The notes beneath the pieces were generated by a model. The model saw only the letters and a list, made by a program, of their open reading frames with translations, was not told the DNA's origin and did no database searches. DNA of 64,000 nt from the NCBI GenBank assembly GCA_963663905.2, contig OY760657.1, positions 2,418,001 through 2,482,000 of the forward strand. Direction: 5' to 3'. A program made the position numbers and the translations under genes. Positions 26,150-37,296 of the stretch are shown piece by piece. The stretch is from Saccharicrinis sp963663905. Lineage in GTDB: Bacteria; Bacteroidota; Bacteroidia; Bacteroidales; Marinilabiliaceae. Positions within the stretch are counted from its first letter, which is position 1; each line of letters opens with the position of its first letter.

Positions 26150-29100
26150 TTATTTTGCATATTCACTAGGAGAAACCCCAAACTTGGTTTTAAAACTTTT
26201 AGAGAAACTTGACAAGCTGTTAAAGCCTACATTATACATAATTTCAGTAATGTTACCTTCATTATTCTGTATCATTTGAGCAGCCTTTTGAAGTCTGTAA
26301 TTTTTAAGAATATCTTTAGTAGATTGATTTGTTATTGCTTTTAGTTTACGATACAAATGTGTAGAACTCATTCCTAATTTTGAGCTAATCATATCAACAG
26401 AAAGTTCAGGATTACTTATATTTTCAGAAATGATAACCATTACCTTTTTAATAAAAACTTCATCCTGATTAGCTTCCGTATTATCTGTTTCCTGTGGTTT
26501 AATTAAGAGTTGTTTTTTAATAAAATCATATAATTGCAGATCTCTTTCTAACAAGTTATAAATACAAGCTTTCAGGTAATTGATATCAAAAGGCTTTGTT
26601 ATATACATACTGGCACCACTTTCAACACCTTCAATTTTTTGTATATCTAATGATTTAGCAGTTAATAAAATAACGGGTATTTGATGAAGTGCAGCATTCT
26701 TTTTCATTGTTTTACACATTTCAATACCATCCATAACAGGCATCATAATATCAGAAACAATAATATCTGGCTTAACTTCTAAAGCCATTTCTATTCCCAT
26801 GTTACCATTTGTTGCCTTATAAATATTGAATTCAGATGACAAGTTAATTTCAATATAATTCAATATATCAGGATTGTCATCTACAATCAAAAGCTTTTTA
26901 AGATTACTTTGATAAACAGGAACATCTTCTGATTCTTTAGCCACTGCAGATATAACATGATCTGTTGATTCGATTACTTCAGGATCCGGTAATTCTATTG
27001 GAAACACAAAAGTAAACTCACTACCAGTACCAATCTCACTTTTCACTTTAATATCACCATTATGCATCAAAGCATATTGTTTAGCCATTGCCAATCCAAT
27101 ACCAGTACCTTGCTGTCCTGATGCATTATTATTGGCCTGATAAAAACTATTAAAGATTTTAATTTGGTCTGAAATATTTATTCCCGAACCACTATCTATT
27201 ACTTTTATCTGAATTTTATCAACCCTGTCCTGAATAATTTTTTCTAAAATAATTTGAATCTTACCACTAGGAGGAGTATGTTTAAATGCATTAGCCAGTA
27301 AATTAAATAATATAGCTTCTATTTTTTCTTTGTCACACAAAATTAAACAAACATCCTCCTTTGTATTGAAAGTATAATCGATTTCATTTCGGGATGCCAG
27401 ATCTAAGAATGACTCATATACTTCTTTTGAAAAAGATATAATATCGATATTGCTTTTAATTAAAGGAACCCCTTGCTCCTCCATTTTTCTAAAATCCAGT
27501 ATTTGATTTACCAACTTCAGTAATCGCTTGGAATTCTTTTCAGCAAGCTTTAACATCTCAAGATTTTTACCATGCAATTCTCCGGAATTTAAAACCTGTT
27601 GAATTGGAGGAGTTATTAAGCTTAATGGAGTTCTAAACTCATGTGAAATATTAGTAAAAAACTGTTGTTTAGTATTTAGAATTTCCTCTGAGTGTACCTT
27701 TTCCAGATTTGCCAGTCTTAATTGATTATACAACTTTTGTCGTTTCAAATAAATACTAAAAGTCAGATAAATCAATCCTATAAAGATTAATATATATAAT
27801 GCTATAAAAGGTCCACTAAGCCATAAAGGCGGCAAAATGACCACCTCTAATCGTGTTGTTTTATCACTCTTTAAACCAGCATAATTTACAGCCTCAACAT
27901 CAAACTCATATTTACCTGGTTTTAAATTAGAATAGGCAGCGTAATTTACATCCTGAGTACTTCTCCATTCTGAATCATAGTTAAGCAATTTATATCTGAA
28001 GTGGCTTTTTTTAGGTAGCCAATAATTTAAGGTTGAAAAATAAAATGTAAGTGAATTATTAGAGTACTTTAATTCAAGCCTTTTTGTGTAAGCTATATCA
28101 TTTTTAAGTATTTCTCTTGATTGTTGAATATCTATTCTGTCGTTATTTATTTGAAGTCCTGAAATTACTGCACTGGGCAAGTTAACCTTACTAACCTGTA
28201 TTGCTGAATTTACCTCAACATATCCATTATCTCCTCCAAACAAAACCAAACCATCTTTTGAAGAAGCGCTACATTTAGCATAGAAATTTTTTAAAGGAAA
28301 ACTAGGATTCAAGGGCATTGAAATAATATCATTTGAAGAGGTATTAAACCGTGAAACAGTGGTTAATGAAGCCATCCAAACAGAAGTATCACTGTTAATT
28401 TCTAAACTAATTGGTGTTTGAATAACCGGATTATCTAAGGTATATATCTTGGAACTGTCGTTTGCAGGAAAATAATGCACCAATAGTTTATTTGAAGCAA
28501 TCCAAAGGCTTTCTTTATCAGAAGTAGTCATACTTGAAATACTCTGCTTACCAAACATTTCGCTAATGGAAGGTACAATTTCCTTAACCAGAGTTTCGTT
28601 GTTAATTTTATAAAGCTTCGCACCATCAGAATAAAAAATATCTTCATTACAGGAAAATATTTTATCTGGAGCCGCATCTTCTATTTTAGAAAAACGTATT
28701 GTTGAAAGATTATTAAGATTACCTGTTACTTTAAAAACACCACCCTCCCATGCATTCACCCATAAACTACCTTCATTAGAAATCGCAAAACTACTTATAT
28801 AATTAGATGTTAAACCATTACTTCTATTGGCACTTATAGAACTCATTACCTCTTTTTCCGGATCCCAGATGTTTATTCCACCTGCCGTTCCAATCCATAT
28901 CCTTCCATAAAGATCTTCTACTACAGCATATGTATTATCCAACAATAACTTATGCTCAGAATTTACCGTAAAGTAATTTCTTTTATTATTTTTTAAATTC
29001 TGAATAATGACTCCATGAATAGTAGCCATATAAATATTTCCATCATTGGCTATTAAAATATCCCTTATTTGATTACCTGCTTTTTGATTGTTTATGGAAT

Positions 29101-30157
29101 AAAATTCTTCATGTAACTTAAAGAATGGATTTCGTTTATTAATGATACTTATTCCATTTGATGTTAATAACCAAATTACATCATTACGATCTCTATAAAT
29201 ATCCCATATAACATTATTAGCAATACTATGATTAAGAATAGGGTTATGATAATAGGTATCTATTTGCTCAAAATTCAAATTAAAAACAGATAAACCAAAA
29301 TCGGTTCCTAACCATAAATGATCATCTTCCTTATATATACATTTTACAACCTCATTAGTAATTTGAGTGTTCTCACTATTATATAACGTAGACTCAAATG
29401 TATGCGCATTAAAAACTGCCAATCCGGTTTCTGTACCAACCAATAAGATAGAGTCATTTTGATTATTTAAAGGGCAAATGTCCAAAATCAGATTATTCTT
29501 TAACAAAGGCTTATAATCTCTCTTTAAATCGAAAGAATCAAACTTACCATTTTTATATCTGTTCAGTTTATGATAGGTACCAATCCACATTGAGCTATCA
29601 GAAGCTTCATAAAAACACCGAATGGTAGAATGGCTTAGATTACTATTTTGAGGGTCGAAATATTTATATTGATTTTTACTTTTATCAAATATGATTAAAC
29701 CTTTAGATGTACCAATCCATAAACGACCATCCATAGCCTTATATAAACTACGAATAGTTGTTTCCGGACCTAAATTAACCCTAGTCACTTCAAATGTAAT
29801 TGTATTCAGATAACATAAACCTGCAGATGTGCCAACCCAAAGCGTATCTCCTTCAATCAATAAGGTACCAACATTATTACTCGTAATTGAATTATGTGTA
29901 GCATCTTGCTTAAATATGATTGTTGAATAACCATCATATCTGCAAACGCCGTTTGTGGTGCTAATCCACATAAAACCAAGTCTATCCTGAACCACAGAAT
30001 TAATCACATTGGAGGGAAGGCCATCTTCCTGACGAAGGTTTGAGAAGTATAAAGACTCCTTATCCTGAGAAAATAGAATAGAAACAAAAAGAAGATTAAG
30101 AATTACAATTATGCAATACCTAAAACAAAACGCTTTCGTTTTTTCATTTTTTTTCAT
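26150..30157 (-). CDS. Hybrid two-component system regulator (HTCS) of the galactan PUL
   Basis: 1335 residues from the ATG at 30157. In-frame ATGs upstream (30166, 30226) would only lengthen the signal. Order: signal peptide; two seven-bladed periplasmic propellers with Reg_prop repeats (GLPSNVINSVVQDRLGFMW and many LWIGT-type repeats, to about 720); a Y_Y_Y domain (to about 800); and one membrane helix (FIALYILIFIGLIYL). Then come HisKA with phospho-His in NISHEFRTPLS, a HATPase domain (GTGIGLAMAKQ), a receiver (LLIVDDNPDIL, phospho-Asp in VSDIMMPVMDG) and an AraC-type helix-turn-helix at the C-terminus. HTCS proteins bind an oligosaccharide in the periplasm and activate the adjacent PUL. 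The galactan operon starts divergently 325 nt away. Confidence 0.96.
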   Translation of the reverse strand: MKKNEKTKAFCFRYCIIVILNLLFVSILFSQDKESLYFSNLRQEDGLPSNVINSVVQDRLGFMWISTTNGVCRYDGYSTIIFKQDATHNSITSNNVGTLLIEGDTLWVGTSAGLCYLNTITFEVTRVNLGPETTIRSLYKAMDGRLWIGTSKGLIIFDKSKNQYKYFDPQNSNLSHSTIRCFYEASDSSMWIGTYHKLNRYKNGKFDSFDLKRDYKPLLKNNLILDICPLNNQNDSILLVGTETGLAVFNAHTFESTLYNSENTQITNEVVKCIYKEDDHLWLGTDFGLSVFNLNFEQIDTYYHNPILNHSIANNVIWDIYRDRNDVIWLLTSNGISIINKRNPFFKLHEEFYSINNQKAGNQIRDILIANDGNIYMATIHGVIIQNLKNNKRNYFTVNSEHKLLLDNTYAVVEDLYGRIWIGTAGGINIWDPEKEVMSSISANRSNGLTSNYISSFAISNEGSLWVNAWEGGVFKVTGNLNNLSTIRFSKIEDAAPDKIFSCNEDIFYSDGAKLYKINNETLVKEIVPSISEMFGKQSISSMTTSDKESLWIASNKLLVHYFPANDSSKIYTLDNPVIQTPISLEINSDTSVWMASLTTVSRFNTSSNDIISMPLNPSFPLKNFYAKCSASSKDGLVLFGGDNGYVEVNSAIQVSKVNLPSAVISGLQINNDRIDIQQSREILKNDIAYTKRLELKYSNNSLTFYFSTLNYWLPKKSHFRYKLLNYDSEWRSTQDVNYAAYSNLKPGKYEFDVEAVNYAGLKSDKTTRLEVVILPPLWLSGPFIALYILIFIGLIYLTFSIYLKRQKLYNQLRLANLEKVHSEEILNTKQQFFTNISHEFRTPLSLITPPIQQVLNSGELHGKNLEMLKLAEKNSKRLLKLVNQILDFRKMEEQGVPLIKSNIDIISFSKEVYESFLDLASRNEIDYTFNTKEDVCLILCDKEKIEAILFNLLANAFKHTPPSGKIQIILEKIIQDRVDKIQIKVIDSGSGINISDQIKIFNSFYQANNNASGQQGTGIGLAMAKQYALMHNGDIKVKSEIGTGSEFTFVFPIELPDPEVIESTDHVISAVAKESEDVPVYQSNLKKLLIVDDNPDILNYIEINLSSEFNIYKATNGNMGIEMALEVKPDIIVSDIMMPVMDGIEMCKTMKKNAALHQIPVILLTAKSLDIQKIEGVESGASMYITKPFDINYLKACIYNLLERDLQLYDFIKKQLLIKPQETDNTEANQDEVFIKKVMVIISENISNPELSVDMISSKLGMSSTHLYRKLKAITNQSTKDILKNYRLQKAAQMIQNNEGNITEIMYNVGFNSLSSFSKSFKTKFGVSPSEYAK

Positions 30158-30434
30158 TCTAATCATAATTCTTAACAAAAAGCTTAAATCTTGTTTTAAA
30201 CAATTGTAATGTTTCAACAAGTTCAAATCAAATACAAGAATAAACTAAAGATATCTATTTTTTACAATGAACCTTCTTTTTGTATGGTTTAAAACAATAA
30301 TTGTAAGATATTAACAAATAACAAAAACTTCCGCATCCCTTGTAGATAAAGGATTTCATATTTCCATCAATAAAAATGTAAGATTTGAACAATTATTAGT
30401 AAGCTATGAAAAAGCAACAAAATTAACACTTGTT

Positions 30435-30442
30435 TACTTTTG
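30435..30442 (+). promoter_or_regulatory. Putative -7 box of the galactan operon
   Basis: TACTTTTG matches TAnnTTTG exactly and lies 40 nt before the preferred GH53 ATG. There is no TTTG at -33, which fits an activator-dependent promoter driven by the HTCS. The box overlaps the longer possible ATG at 30440, so that start is unlikely. Confidence 0.5.
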
Positions 30443-30481
30443 GTGATAGAAATTAAGACACGTATTTATTATAAGTATATC

Positions 30482-31648
30482 ATGATGCAAAAAACACTTT
30501 ATAAAATAGCATTTGCTTTTTCATTCACATTGTTAATATGTACATCCTGTACTAAAAAAGTGAAGCCTATTAGTGAGTTTATGATGGGAGTTGATTTATC
30601 ATATGTAAATCAGGTAGAAGATCACGGTGGCATATACAAAGAAAATGGAAAACCAATTGATTGCTTTAAATTATTCAGAGATAAGGGAGCAAATATTGTA
30701 AGACTTAGAATTTGGAATAATCCAGACTGGGTTTATGAGGTATATGGAAAAAACACTCCTTTATATAGTGGTTTGGATGATATTAAAAAATCAATAAAAA
30801 GAGCTAAAGATTTTGGAATGGCAGTTAATCTGGATTTTCATTATTCAGATATATGGGCTGATCCTGAACATCAGAAAGTTCCTAAGGCCTGGGAAAACAT
30901 CAACAATATAGATGTACTATGTGATTCACTGTATAATTATACTTTTCAGGTATTGAGCAGTTTAAAAAATGATGATCTTTTACCTGAAATGGTTCAAATA
31001 GGTAACGAAACCAATTGTGGTATGATGATCACAGAAACTCAGGATTCATTTCCTAAACTTTCTATATGCGATAACAATTGGGAAAATTTTGGTAAGGTAC
31101 TTAATGCTGGCATCAAAGCAGTCAGAGATATTGATGCAAAGAGTGGCAATAAAACAATTATTGCTTTACACGTAGCTGATCCTGTAAACTTAAACTGGTG
31201 GTTTAAGGGAATTATTAACAAGGCAAACGTGACTGACTTTGACATTGCCGGATTCTCTTATTACCCACATTGGCATAAAGAGATCTCATTTAAAGATCTT
31301 CCTGCGGTTGTAAACAAGCTAAAAAATGAAATAAAGAAAGACATTGTAATTCTGGAAACAGGCTATCCATTCACAACTAAACAAGGTGATGAATACAAAA
31401 ATATATTTGGAGAAGATAGTAAAGTTGAGGGTTATCCTGTAAGTATTGAAGGACAAAAGCAATTTTTAACTGACCTTACTAATAATATGATCCAGGCAGG
31501 TGCTAAAGGGGTTATGTATTGGGAACCTGCCTGGATTTCTTCAGACATGAAAGATTTATGGGGACATGGTTCTGCCTGGGAAAATACAACTCTGTTTGAT
31601 TATGATGGCAATACTACTGACGCCATCAATTATTTATCAATTAAATAA
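30482..31648 (+). CDS. GH53 endo-beta-1,4-galactanase, lipoprotein (first copy)
   Basis: 388 residues from ATG 30482 (a second ATG follows at once). The lipobox is LLICTSC. GH53 motifs: GVDLSYVNQVEDHGG near 36, RLRIWNNP near 74, LDFHYSDIWADP near 117, acid/base Glu176 in QIGNET and nucleophile Glu292 in ILETGYPF. The C-terminal block GVMYWEPAW is also typical. It cuts beta-1,4-galactan (pectic galactan, type I arabinogalactan) internally, probably at the cell surface. It is first in the plus-strand galactan operon. The other GH53 at 41025 is diverged in sequence, so the two may differ in chain-length preference or location. Confidence 0.95.
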   Translation: MMQKTLYKIAFAFSFTLLICTSCTKKVKPISEFMMGVDLSYVNQVEDHGGIYKENGKPIDCFKLFRDKGANIVRLRIWNNPDWVYEVYGKNTPLYSGLDDIKKSIKRAKDFGMAVNLDFHYSDIWADPEHQKVPKAWENINNIDVLCDSLYNYTFQVLSSLKNDDLLPEMVQIGNETNCGMMITETQDSFPKLSICDNNWENFGKVLNAGIKAVRDIDAKSGNKTIIALHVADPVNLNWWFKGIINKANVTDFDIAGFSYYPHWHKEISFKDLPAVVNKLKNEIKKDIVILETGYPFTTKQGDEYKNIFGEDSKVEGYPVSIEGQKQFLTDLTNNMIQAGAKGVMYWEPAWISSDMKDLWGHGSAWENTTLFDYDGNTTDAINYLSIK

Positions 31649-31690
31649 ACCTGATTAAAATAAAAAAGCAAGATAACATAATTCTCAGCC

Positions 31691-31720
31691 ACCCTCCTGA
31701 GTATCCATATCAGGAGGGGT
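31691..31720. other. Hairpin between GH53 and GH2 genes
   Basis: ACCCTCCTGA (31691-31700) pairs with TCAGGAGGGGT (31710-31720, one bulge). No T-run follows. It may set relative mRNA levels within the operon. Confidence 0.4.
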
Positions 31721-31759
31721 CTTGCTCTCAAAAAGTACATAATAAACATTTACATACAG

Positions 31760-34138
31760 ATGCAAAACATTTTAAAATTACTTCTACTCCTGGCTATCCA
31801 AATTGGATTATGGTCGTGTGTTGAAAAAAAAACAGATGCATTCACATCAGGCAAAAACTCCTTTAACAAAGGATGGGAGTTTATAAAAGATATTGATGTT
31901 GATATTGCAGAACTTGAACAATCCAATACGTTACAATGGGATCAGGTTTCGCTACCACATACAGCTCAAATTGAACCATTAGTCATTAAGGGTGATCAAT
32001 GGCAAGGTACATGCTACTACAAAAAGAACTTTAGAATTAATAAAGAAATAGCAGGAAAGCACCTTGGCTTATACTTTGAAGGCGCCATGCAAGTATCTGA
32101 AGTATATCTGAATGGTAAATTACTTAAAAAACATTTAGGAGGATATCTTCCGTTTTATGTAGATATTACTAATGAAGTAACAACTAACGCAGATAATTGC
32201 CTGATTGTAAAACTGAACAATGAAAACAATCCACTGGTTCCTCCGGGAAAAGGTATTGATGTTTTAGATTTTAATTATTACAGTGGCATCTATCGTAATG
32301 TATGGTTCTATGTTAAAGATCCTCTACATATTTCAAACGAATTTGAAGTAGATCATGTAGCTGCAGGAGGTGTTTTTGTTACTTATGAAAATGTAAGTAA
32401 AAACAATGCGACTATCAATGTTGCTGTTGATGTGAAAAACGATGCTACTACAGATAACAGCTTTACTATTCAGACTGAATTATATAAAGGTGATCAGTTT
32501 ATTCAATCAATTATTTCAAAGGAACAATCTGTTAAAGCAAACACCACAACTATTGTTAATAATAAATTAGAGGTCGAGAATCCTGAACTTTGGTCTCCAA
32601 ACTCTCCTTCTCTATACAAATTGCTTGTAAAAACACTATCCAACGGACAAGAAATTGATCAACGTAATTTAAATATTGGAATCAGATCTTTTGAAATAAC
32701 AGCTCAAGAAGGATTTAAAATCAACGGTGAGAAATTAAAACTAAGAGGAACAAACAGACATCAGGAATATCCATATGTTGGTTATGCTTTATCTGATAAT
32801 GCCAACTATCGTGATGCTTATAAAATTAAGCAAGCCGGATTTAACTTTGTTCGACTTTCTCATTATCCACAAAGTCAGTCTTTTATTAATGCCTGCGATG
32901 CGTTGGGTATTTTGGTAATGGACGCTATTCCGGGGTGGCAGTTTTTTGGTAATGAAGAATTTCAGGCTAATGCCATTAAAGATGTAAGAAGAATGGTTCG
33001 TGTGGATCGTAACCACCCTTCTGTAATCATTTGGGAAGCTTCGTTAAATGAATCACTAATGACCAATGAGTTTATGGAAAAATCCCATCAGGTTGTTCAT
33101 GAAGAGTTTCCTGGATCAAACGTATATTCCAGTGGATGGTTAGATTATGCTTACGATGTATTTATTCCGGCACGACAACATGCTAAGCCGCCTGTTTACT
33201 GGAATGATTACAAAAAGGATACCCCTTTATTTATTGCTGAGTATGGCGATTGGGAATATTACGCACAGAATGCAGGTTTTAATCAAAAAGCATTTAAAGA
33301 TCTGTCTGACGAAGAGCGTACTTCGCGCCAGTTAAGAGCTTACGGTCAAAAACGTTTAGCACAACAAGCTTTAAATTATCAGGAATCTCATAACAGCAAC
33401 TTACAAGGAAATGCTATTGGAGATGCGAACTGGTTAATGTACGATTACAACCGTGGTTATACAAACGACCTGGAATCATCAGGTATTATGGATATTTTCC
33501 GCTTGCCTAAATTTGCTTTCTACTTTTATCAAAGTCAGGCTAATATTGGCGAATCTTCTTTAAATGATTTTGCAAAGCCAATGGTTGCCATTGCTAACTA
33601 CTATAACGACCCTTCATTCTTAAACATAAAAGTTTATAGTAATTGTGATGAAGTAGAGCTATTTGTGAACAACAAAAGCATTGGAAAACAAAAGCCGGAT
33701 CAGGATAGAAACAGCACCCATTTAACTCACCCTCCATTTACCTTTCAATTGGATGCTTTTACTCCTGGCCAAATAGAGGCAAAAGGATATGTAAATGGAA
33801 AAGTAGTAGCTCAAGCTATTCAAAAAACACCAGGTGAAGCTAAAGGCATCAAATTATGGATAGATGAAAGTGGCAAAAAGCTTCAAAGCGCTTGCAACGA
33901 TATTGTGTTTGTATATGCTGCTGTAACTGATGAAAATGGTACTATAAATCCTTTAGCTGAAAACAGTATTAAATATGCTATTTCTGGAGATGCCGAACTG
34001 ATTGGTTCTAATCCAATAAATGCTGAAGCAGGTATTGCAACTATTTTATTAAAAGCTGGAGAGAATCCAGGTAACATAACCATAACTGCATCTTCCGAAG
34101 GTCTTGGATCAGGAAATTTAGAAGTAACAATTGAATAA
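31760..34138 (+). CDS. GH2 beta-galactosidase, lipoprotein
   Basis: 792 residues with lipobox IGLWSC (Cys20). GH2 layout: a sugar-binding jelly roll (about 32-190), an Ig-like domain (about 200-305), a TIM barrel (about 310-590; KLRGTNRHQEYPYVG, VDRNHPSVIIWEASLNES with acid/base Glu431, FIAEYGDW with nucleophile Glu494), and C-terminal Ig-like domains including a DUF4982-like one. In a galactan locus its job is to release galactose from the ends of the galacto-oligosaccharides made by GH53. It is 111 nt after the GH53 gene and about 200 nt before susC, and shares their strand. Confidence 0.93.
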   Translation: MQNILKLLLLLAIQIGLWSCVEKKTDAFTSGKNSFNKGWEFIKDIDVDIAELEQSNTLQWDQVSLPHTAQIEPLVIKGDQWQGTCYYKKNFRINKEIAGKHLGLYFEGAMQVSEVYLNGKLLKKHLGGYLPFYVDITNEVTTNADNCLIVKLNNENNPLVPPGKGIDVLDFNYYSGIYRNVWFYVKDPLHISNEFEVDHVAAGGVFVTYENVSKNNATINVAVDVKNDATTDNSFTIQTELYKGDQFIQSIISKEQSVKANTTTIVNNKLEVENPELWSPNSPSLYKLLVKTLSNGQEIDQRNLNIGIRSFEITAQEGFKINGEKLKLRGTNRHQEYPYVGYALSDNANYRDAYKIKQAGFNFVRLSHYPQSQSFINACDALGILVMDAIPGWQFFGNEEFQANAIKDVRRMVRVDRNHPSVIIWEASLNESLMTNEFMEKSHQVVHEEFPGSNVYSSGWLDYAYDVFIPARQHAKPPVYWNDYKKDTPLFIAEYGDWEYYAQNAGFNQKAFKDLSDEERTSRQLRAYGQKRLAQQALNYQESHNSNLQGNAIGDANWLMYDYNRGYTNDLESSGIMDIFRLPKFAFYFYQSQANIGESSLNDFAKPMVAIANYYNDPSFLNIKVYSNCDEVELFVNNKSIGKQKPDQDRNSTHLTHPPFTFQLDAFTPGQIEAKGYVNGKVVAQAIQKTPGEAKGIKLWIDESGKKLQSACNDIVFVYAAVTDENGTINPLAENSIKYAISGDAELIGSNPINAEAGIATILLKAGENPGNITITASSEGLGSGNLEVTIE

Positions 34139-34336
34139 ACAATTGAATAAAAAATGCATGCAAATATATTATTAAGAAAGAAAAAGTTAAGTCTTAAAAT
34201 CAGTGTTAATCATTAAAAATTTAATTAATCAAAGAATTTATACATATGAAACAAGTCAAAATAGAAAATTCTCTCATATAGAAGGATAATTTATTTGGGT
34301 GAGTTCCATATATCAATTCAAAACAAATTTATACAT

Positions 34337-37279
34337 ATGAAAATCAGTATTAAAATAAGGTTGGCCTTAATAATTCTGTTTTGTAGTCTGGGAGCAGGAA
34401 TATATGCACAACAGACTCAAATATCAGGATCTGTTTTGGATGCCAAAACAAAGGAGCCCATTCCTGGTGTTACTGTTGTAGTAAAAGGAACCACAAGGGG
34501 TGTTATTACAGATTTTGACGGAGCTTACAACATAGAAGCAAGCACTTCTGAAACGTTGCTGTTCTCATTTATTGGTTATCAAACACAAGAACTTCCGCTA
34601 GCAAATGTGGCTAGCACTACCATTTTACTTCAATCTGACGTTGTTAGTGTTGACGAGGTTGTGGTTGTGGGTTATGGTCAACAAAAGAAAGGTGATTTGA
34701 CAGGTGCGGTATCCAATGTATCGGCAAAGGATTTTAACCAGGGAACGGTTAGTTCTCCTGCACAGTTGATCAACGGTAAAGTTTCCGGAGTTCAAATTAC
34801 TTCTGGCAGTGGATCTCCTTCTAGTGGTAGTACAATTCGTATTCGTGGTGGAGCATCATTAAATGCAAGTAATGATCCTTTGATAGTATTGGATGGTGTT
34901 CCTTTGGAAGCTGGTGGTATCAGCGGAAACAGCAATAACTTTTTAAGCTTGATTAATCCAAGCGATATTGAAAGCATGACTGTTTTAAAAGATGCTTCTT
35001 CTACTGCGATCTACGGATCAAGGGCTTCGAATGGGGTTATCATCATTACAACAAAAAAAGGATCTCAGGACAAGATCAAGATAAACTTCTCAACTAATAA
35101 TTCTGTTCAGGTAAAAACTAAATTGGCAGATATGTTATCTACATCTCAGTTTCGTAACCTTGTTCAAACAGAAGGTTCTGATGAACAAATTGCATTATTG
35201 GGATCATCTAATACTGATTGGAACAATGAAGTTTTTAAACCGGCAATAGGTTCAGATAACAACTTAAGTATTTCAGGAGCCATTGCAAATGTACCATATC
35301 GTGTTTCGGTTGGATATTACAATCAGGATGGAATCCTTAAAACAGATAATATGCAAAGAACAACAGGTAACTTATCTGTTTCACCTGCATTTTTTGAAGA
35401 TCATTTAAAAGTAAATATTGGCGTTAAAGGTTCATATAACAAAAACAACTTTGCAAATACAAGTGCTATTTGGGGAGCTGCGACATCCAACCCTACTAGT
35501 CCAATTTATACAAACAGCGATGCCTTTGGTGGATATTATGAAGCCATTGATTCAGAAGGTAAACCTGTAACTGGTGCTGTATTAAATCCATTGGGATTAT
35601 TGAAACAATACCATTCTACAAGTACAGTAAACAGAATTATTGGAAATATGGATGTTGATTATAAGTTACACTTTTTACCTGAGTTAAGATTACACGCCAC
35701 ATTGGGTTACGACTATGCTGAAGGTGAAGGTAGTATTTATGTTCCTGCATCGGCTGCTCAATATTATTTAAGCGATGGTCGAGATTATACTTATGGTCCT
35801 CAAAAAAAGGAAAACAAATTATTGACTACCTATTTAAATTATAAAAAAGTACTTGAAAACATTAACAGTAATGTTGATTTTACTTTAGGTTACGATTACC
35901 AATTCTGGAAAAGCACTACTAATGCTTACGAAGAATATAACACTTTAGGCGTATCTCAAAGTTCTGTTGCTGCTGATGATCAACGCCATGCTTTAATTTC
36001 TTATTACGGAAGATTAAATTATAACTTCAAGTCTCGTTATATGCTAACTGCAACAGTCCGTCAGGATGGTACATCTCGTTTTAGCGATGATAATCGTTGG
36101 GGTACTTTCCCTTCTGTAGCTTTGGCATGGAGACTTTCTGAAGAATCATTCCTATCTGGAATTGAAGCTTTATCTAACTTAAAATTAAGAGCCAGTTATG
36201 GTATTACCGGTCAGCAAGAAGGTATTGGAAACTATAATTACCTTCCTGTTTATACCATCAGTCAGTTAGGAGCTCAATATATATTTGGTTCAAATGCCAT
36301 TAACACTTATCGTCCGGAAGCTTATGTTTCTGATTTAAAATGGGAAACAACAAAGGCATATAACTACGGTATAGACTTTGGATTTTTAAACAACCGTATC
36401 TCAGGATCTGTTGAATATTATACTCGTAAAACAGAGGATCTGTTAGCTACTGTACCCTCACCTGCCGGGACTAACTTTGATAAAAATATTTTAACAAACG
36501 TTGGTAATGTAGATAGTGAAGGTCTTGAAGTATCATTAAATCTAACTCCTGTTGATAATGAAAACTGGACTTGGGATATGAGTTTTAATGCTACATGGCA
36601 AAAACAAACCATTAAAAACCTATCCATTATTCCGGGAACTGAAATTACCAATACCTCTGTAGGTCCAACTATTGATAGCTATTATTTCCAGGTATTAACT
36701 GAAGGATATGCTCCTTACATGTTCTATGTACATCATCAACTTTATACAGAAGATGGTAAACCTATTGAAGGTGCTTATGCTGATATTAACAATGATGGAA
36801 ATATCAATACTGAGGATTTATACAGATATCATTCTCCATCTCCGGATTATATTCTTGGATTCAGTACTTCTGTAAGCTACAAAAACTGGAGCTTGAGCAC
36901 TAGCTTGCGTTCATACATAGGTAATTATGCATACAACGGAATGGCCATGAATGCAGGTGCTTTTGGAACAATGTCATACAATGCATACCAGCTTAATAAC
37001 TTACATAAAAGCTACCTTGAAACAGGTTTCCAAAGCAGACAATACTTATCTGATTATTATGTAGAGAATGCTTCATTCTTGAAAATGGATAACCTTTCAT
37101 TAGGTTATAACTTTGGTAAGGTAAAGGATATGTTTAATCTGAACGTAACAGCAATGGTTCAAAATGTATTTACCATTACCAACTATTCTGGTGTAGATCC
37201 TGAGATTTCAAATGGCGTTGATAATTCATTCTATCCTCGACCTCGTATTTTCTCAGTGAGTTTAGGTATTGACTTTTAA
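34337..37279 (+). CDS. SusC-family TonB-dependent galacto-oligosaccharide transporter
   Basis: 980 residues from ATG 34337. The open frame begins at 34295, but only this start gives a standard signal (MKISIKIRLALIILFCSLG, cleaved near IYAQ). It has a CarboxypepD_reg-like domain (about 25-100, ISGSVLDAKTKEPIPGVTVV) and a plug (VDEVVVVGYGQQKKGDLTGA, DASSTAIYGSRASNGVIIIT), then the barrel. It has no STN domain, in contrast to the SusC at 10022-13363, which fits control by an HTCS rather than an ECF sigma factor. It forms the import complex with the SusD 17 nt downstream. Confidence 0.96.
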   Translation: MKISIKIRLALIILFCSLGAGIYAQQTQISGSVLDAKTKEPIPGVTVVVKGTTRGVITDFDGAYNIEASTSETLLFSFIGYQTQELPLANVASTTILLQSDVVSVDEVVVVGYGQQKKGDLTGAVSNVSAKDFNQGTVSSPAQLINGKVSGVQITSGSGSPSSGSTIRIRGGASLNASNDPLIVLDGVPLEAGGISGNSNNFLSLINPSDIESMTVLKDASSTAIYGSRASNGVIIITTKKGSQDKIKINFSTNNSVQVKTKLADMLSTSQFRNLVQTEGSDEQIALLGSSNTDWNNEVFKPAIGSDNNLSISGAIANVPYRVSVGYYNQDGILKTDNMQRTTGNLSVSPAFFEDHLKVNIGVKGSYNKNNFANTSAIWGAATSNPTSPIYTNSDAFGGYYEAIDSEGKPVTGAVLNPLGLLKQYHSTSTVNRIIGNMDVDYKLHFLPELRLHATLGYDYAEGEGSIYVPASAAQYYLSDGRDYTYGPQKKENKLLTTYLNYKKVLENINSNVDFTLGYDYQFWKSTTNAYEEYNTLGVSQSSVAADDQRHALISYYGRLNYNFKSRYMLTATVRQDGTSRFSDDNRWGTFPSVALAWRLSEESFLSGIEALSNLKLRASYGITGQQEGIGNYNYLPVYTISQLGAQYIFGSNAINTYRPEAYVSDLKWETTKAYNYGIDFGFLNNRISGSVEYYTRKTEDLLATVPSPAGTNFDKNILTNVGNVDSEGLEVSLNLTPVDNENWTWDMSFNATWQKQTIKNLSIIPGTEITNTSVGPTIDSYYFQVLTEGYAPYMFYVHHQLYTEDGKPIEGAYADINNDGNINTEDLYRYHSPSPDYILGFSTSVSYKNWSLSTSLRSYIGNYAYNGMAMNAGAFGTMSYNAYQLNNLHKSYLETGFQSRQYLSDYYVENASFLKMDNLSLGYNFGKVKDMFNLNVTAMVQNVFTITNYSGVDPEISNGVDNSFYPRPRIFSVSLGIDF

Positions 37280-37296
37280 TTTTTAAAGATCTAAAA

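Noticed and set aside
26034..26279. Plus-strand ORF over the 3' end of the HTCS gene
   Set aside because: It overlaps the AraC-type domain codons of the regulator and has no family features. It is a shadow frame.
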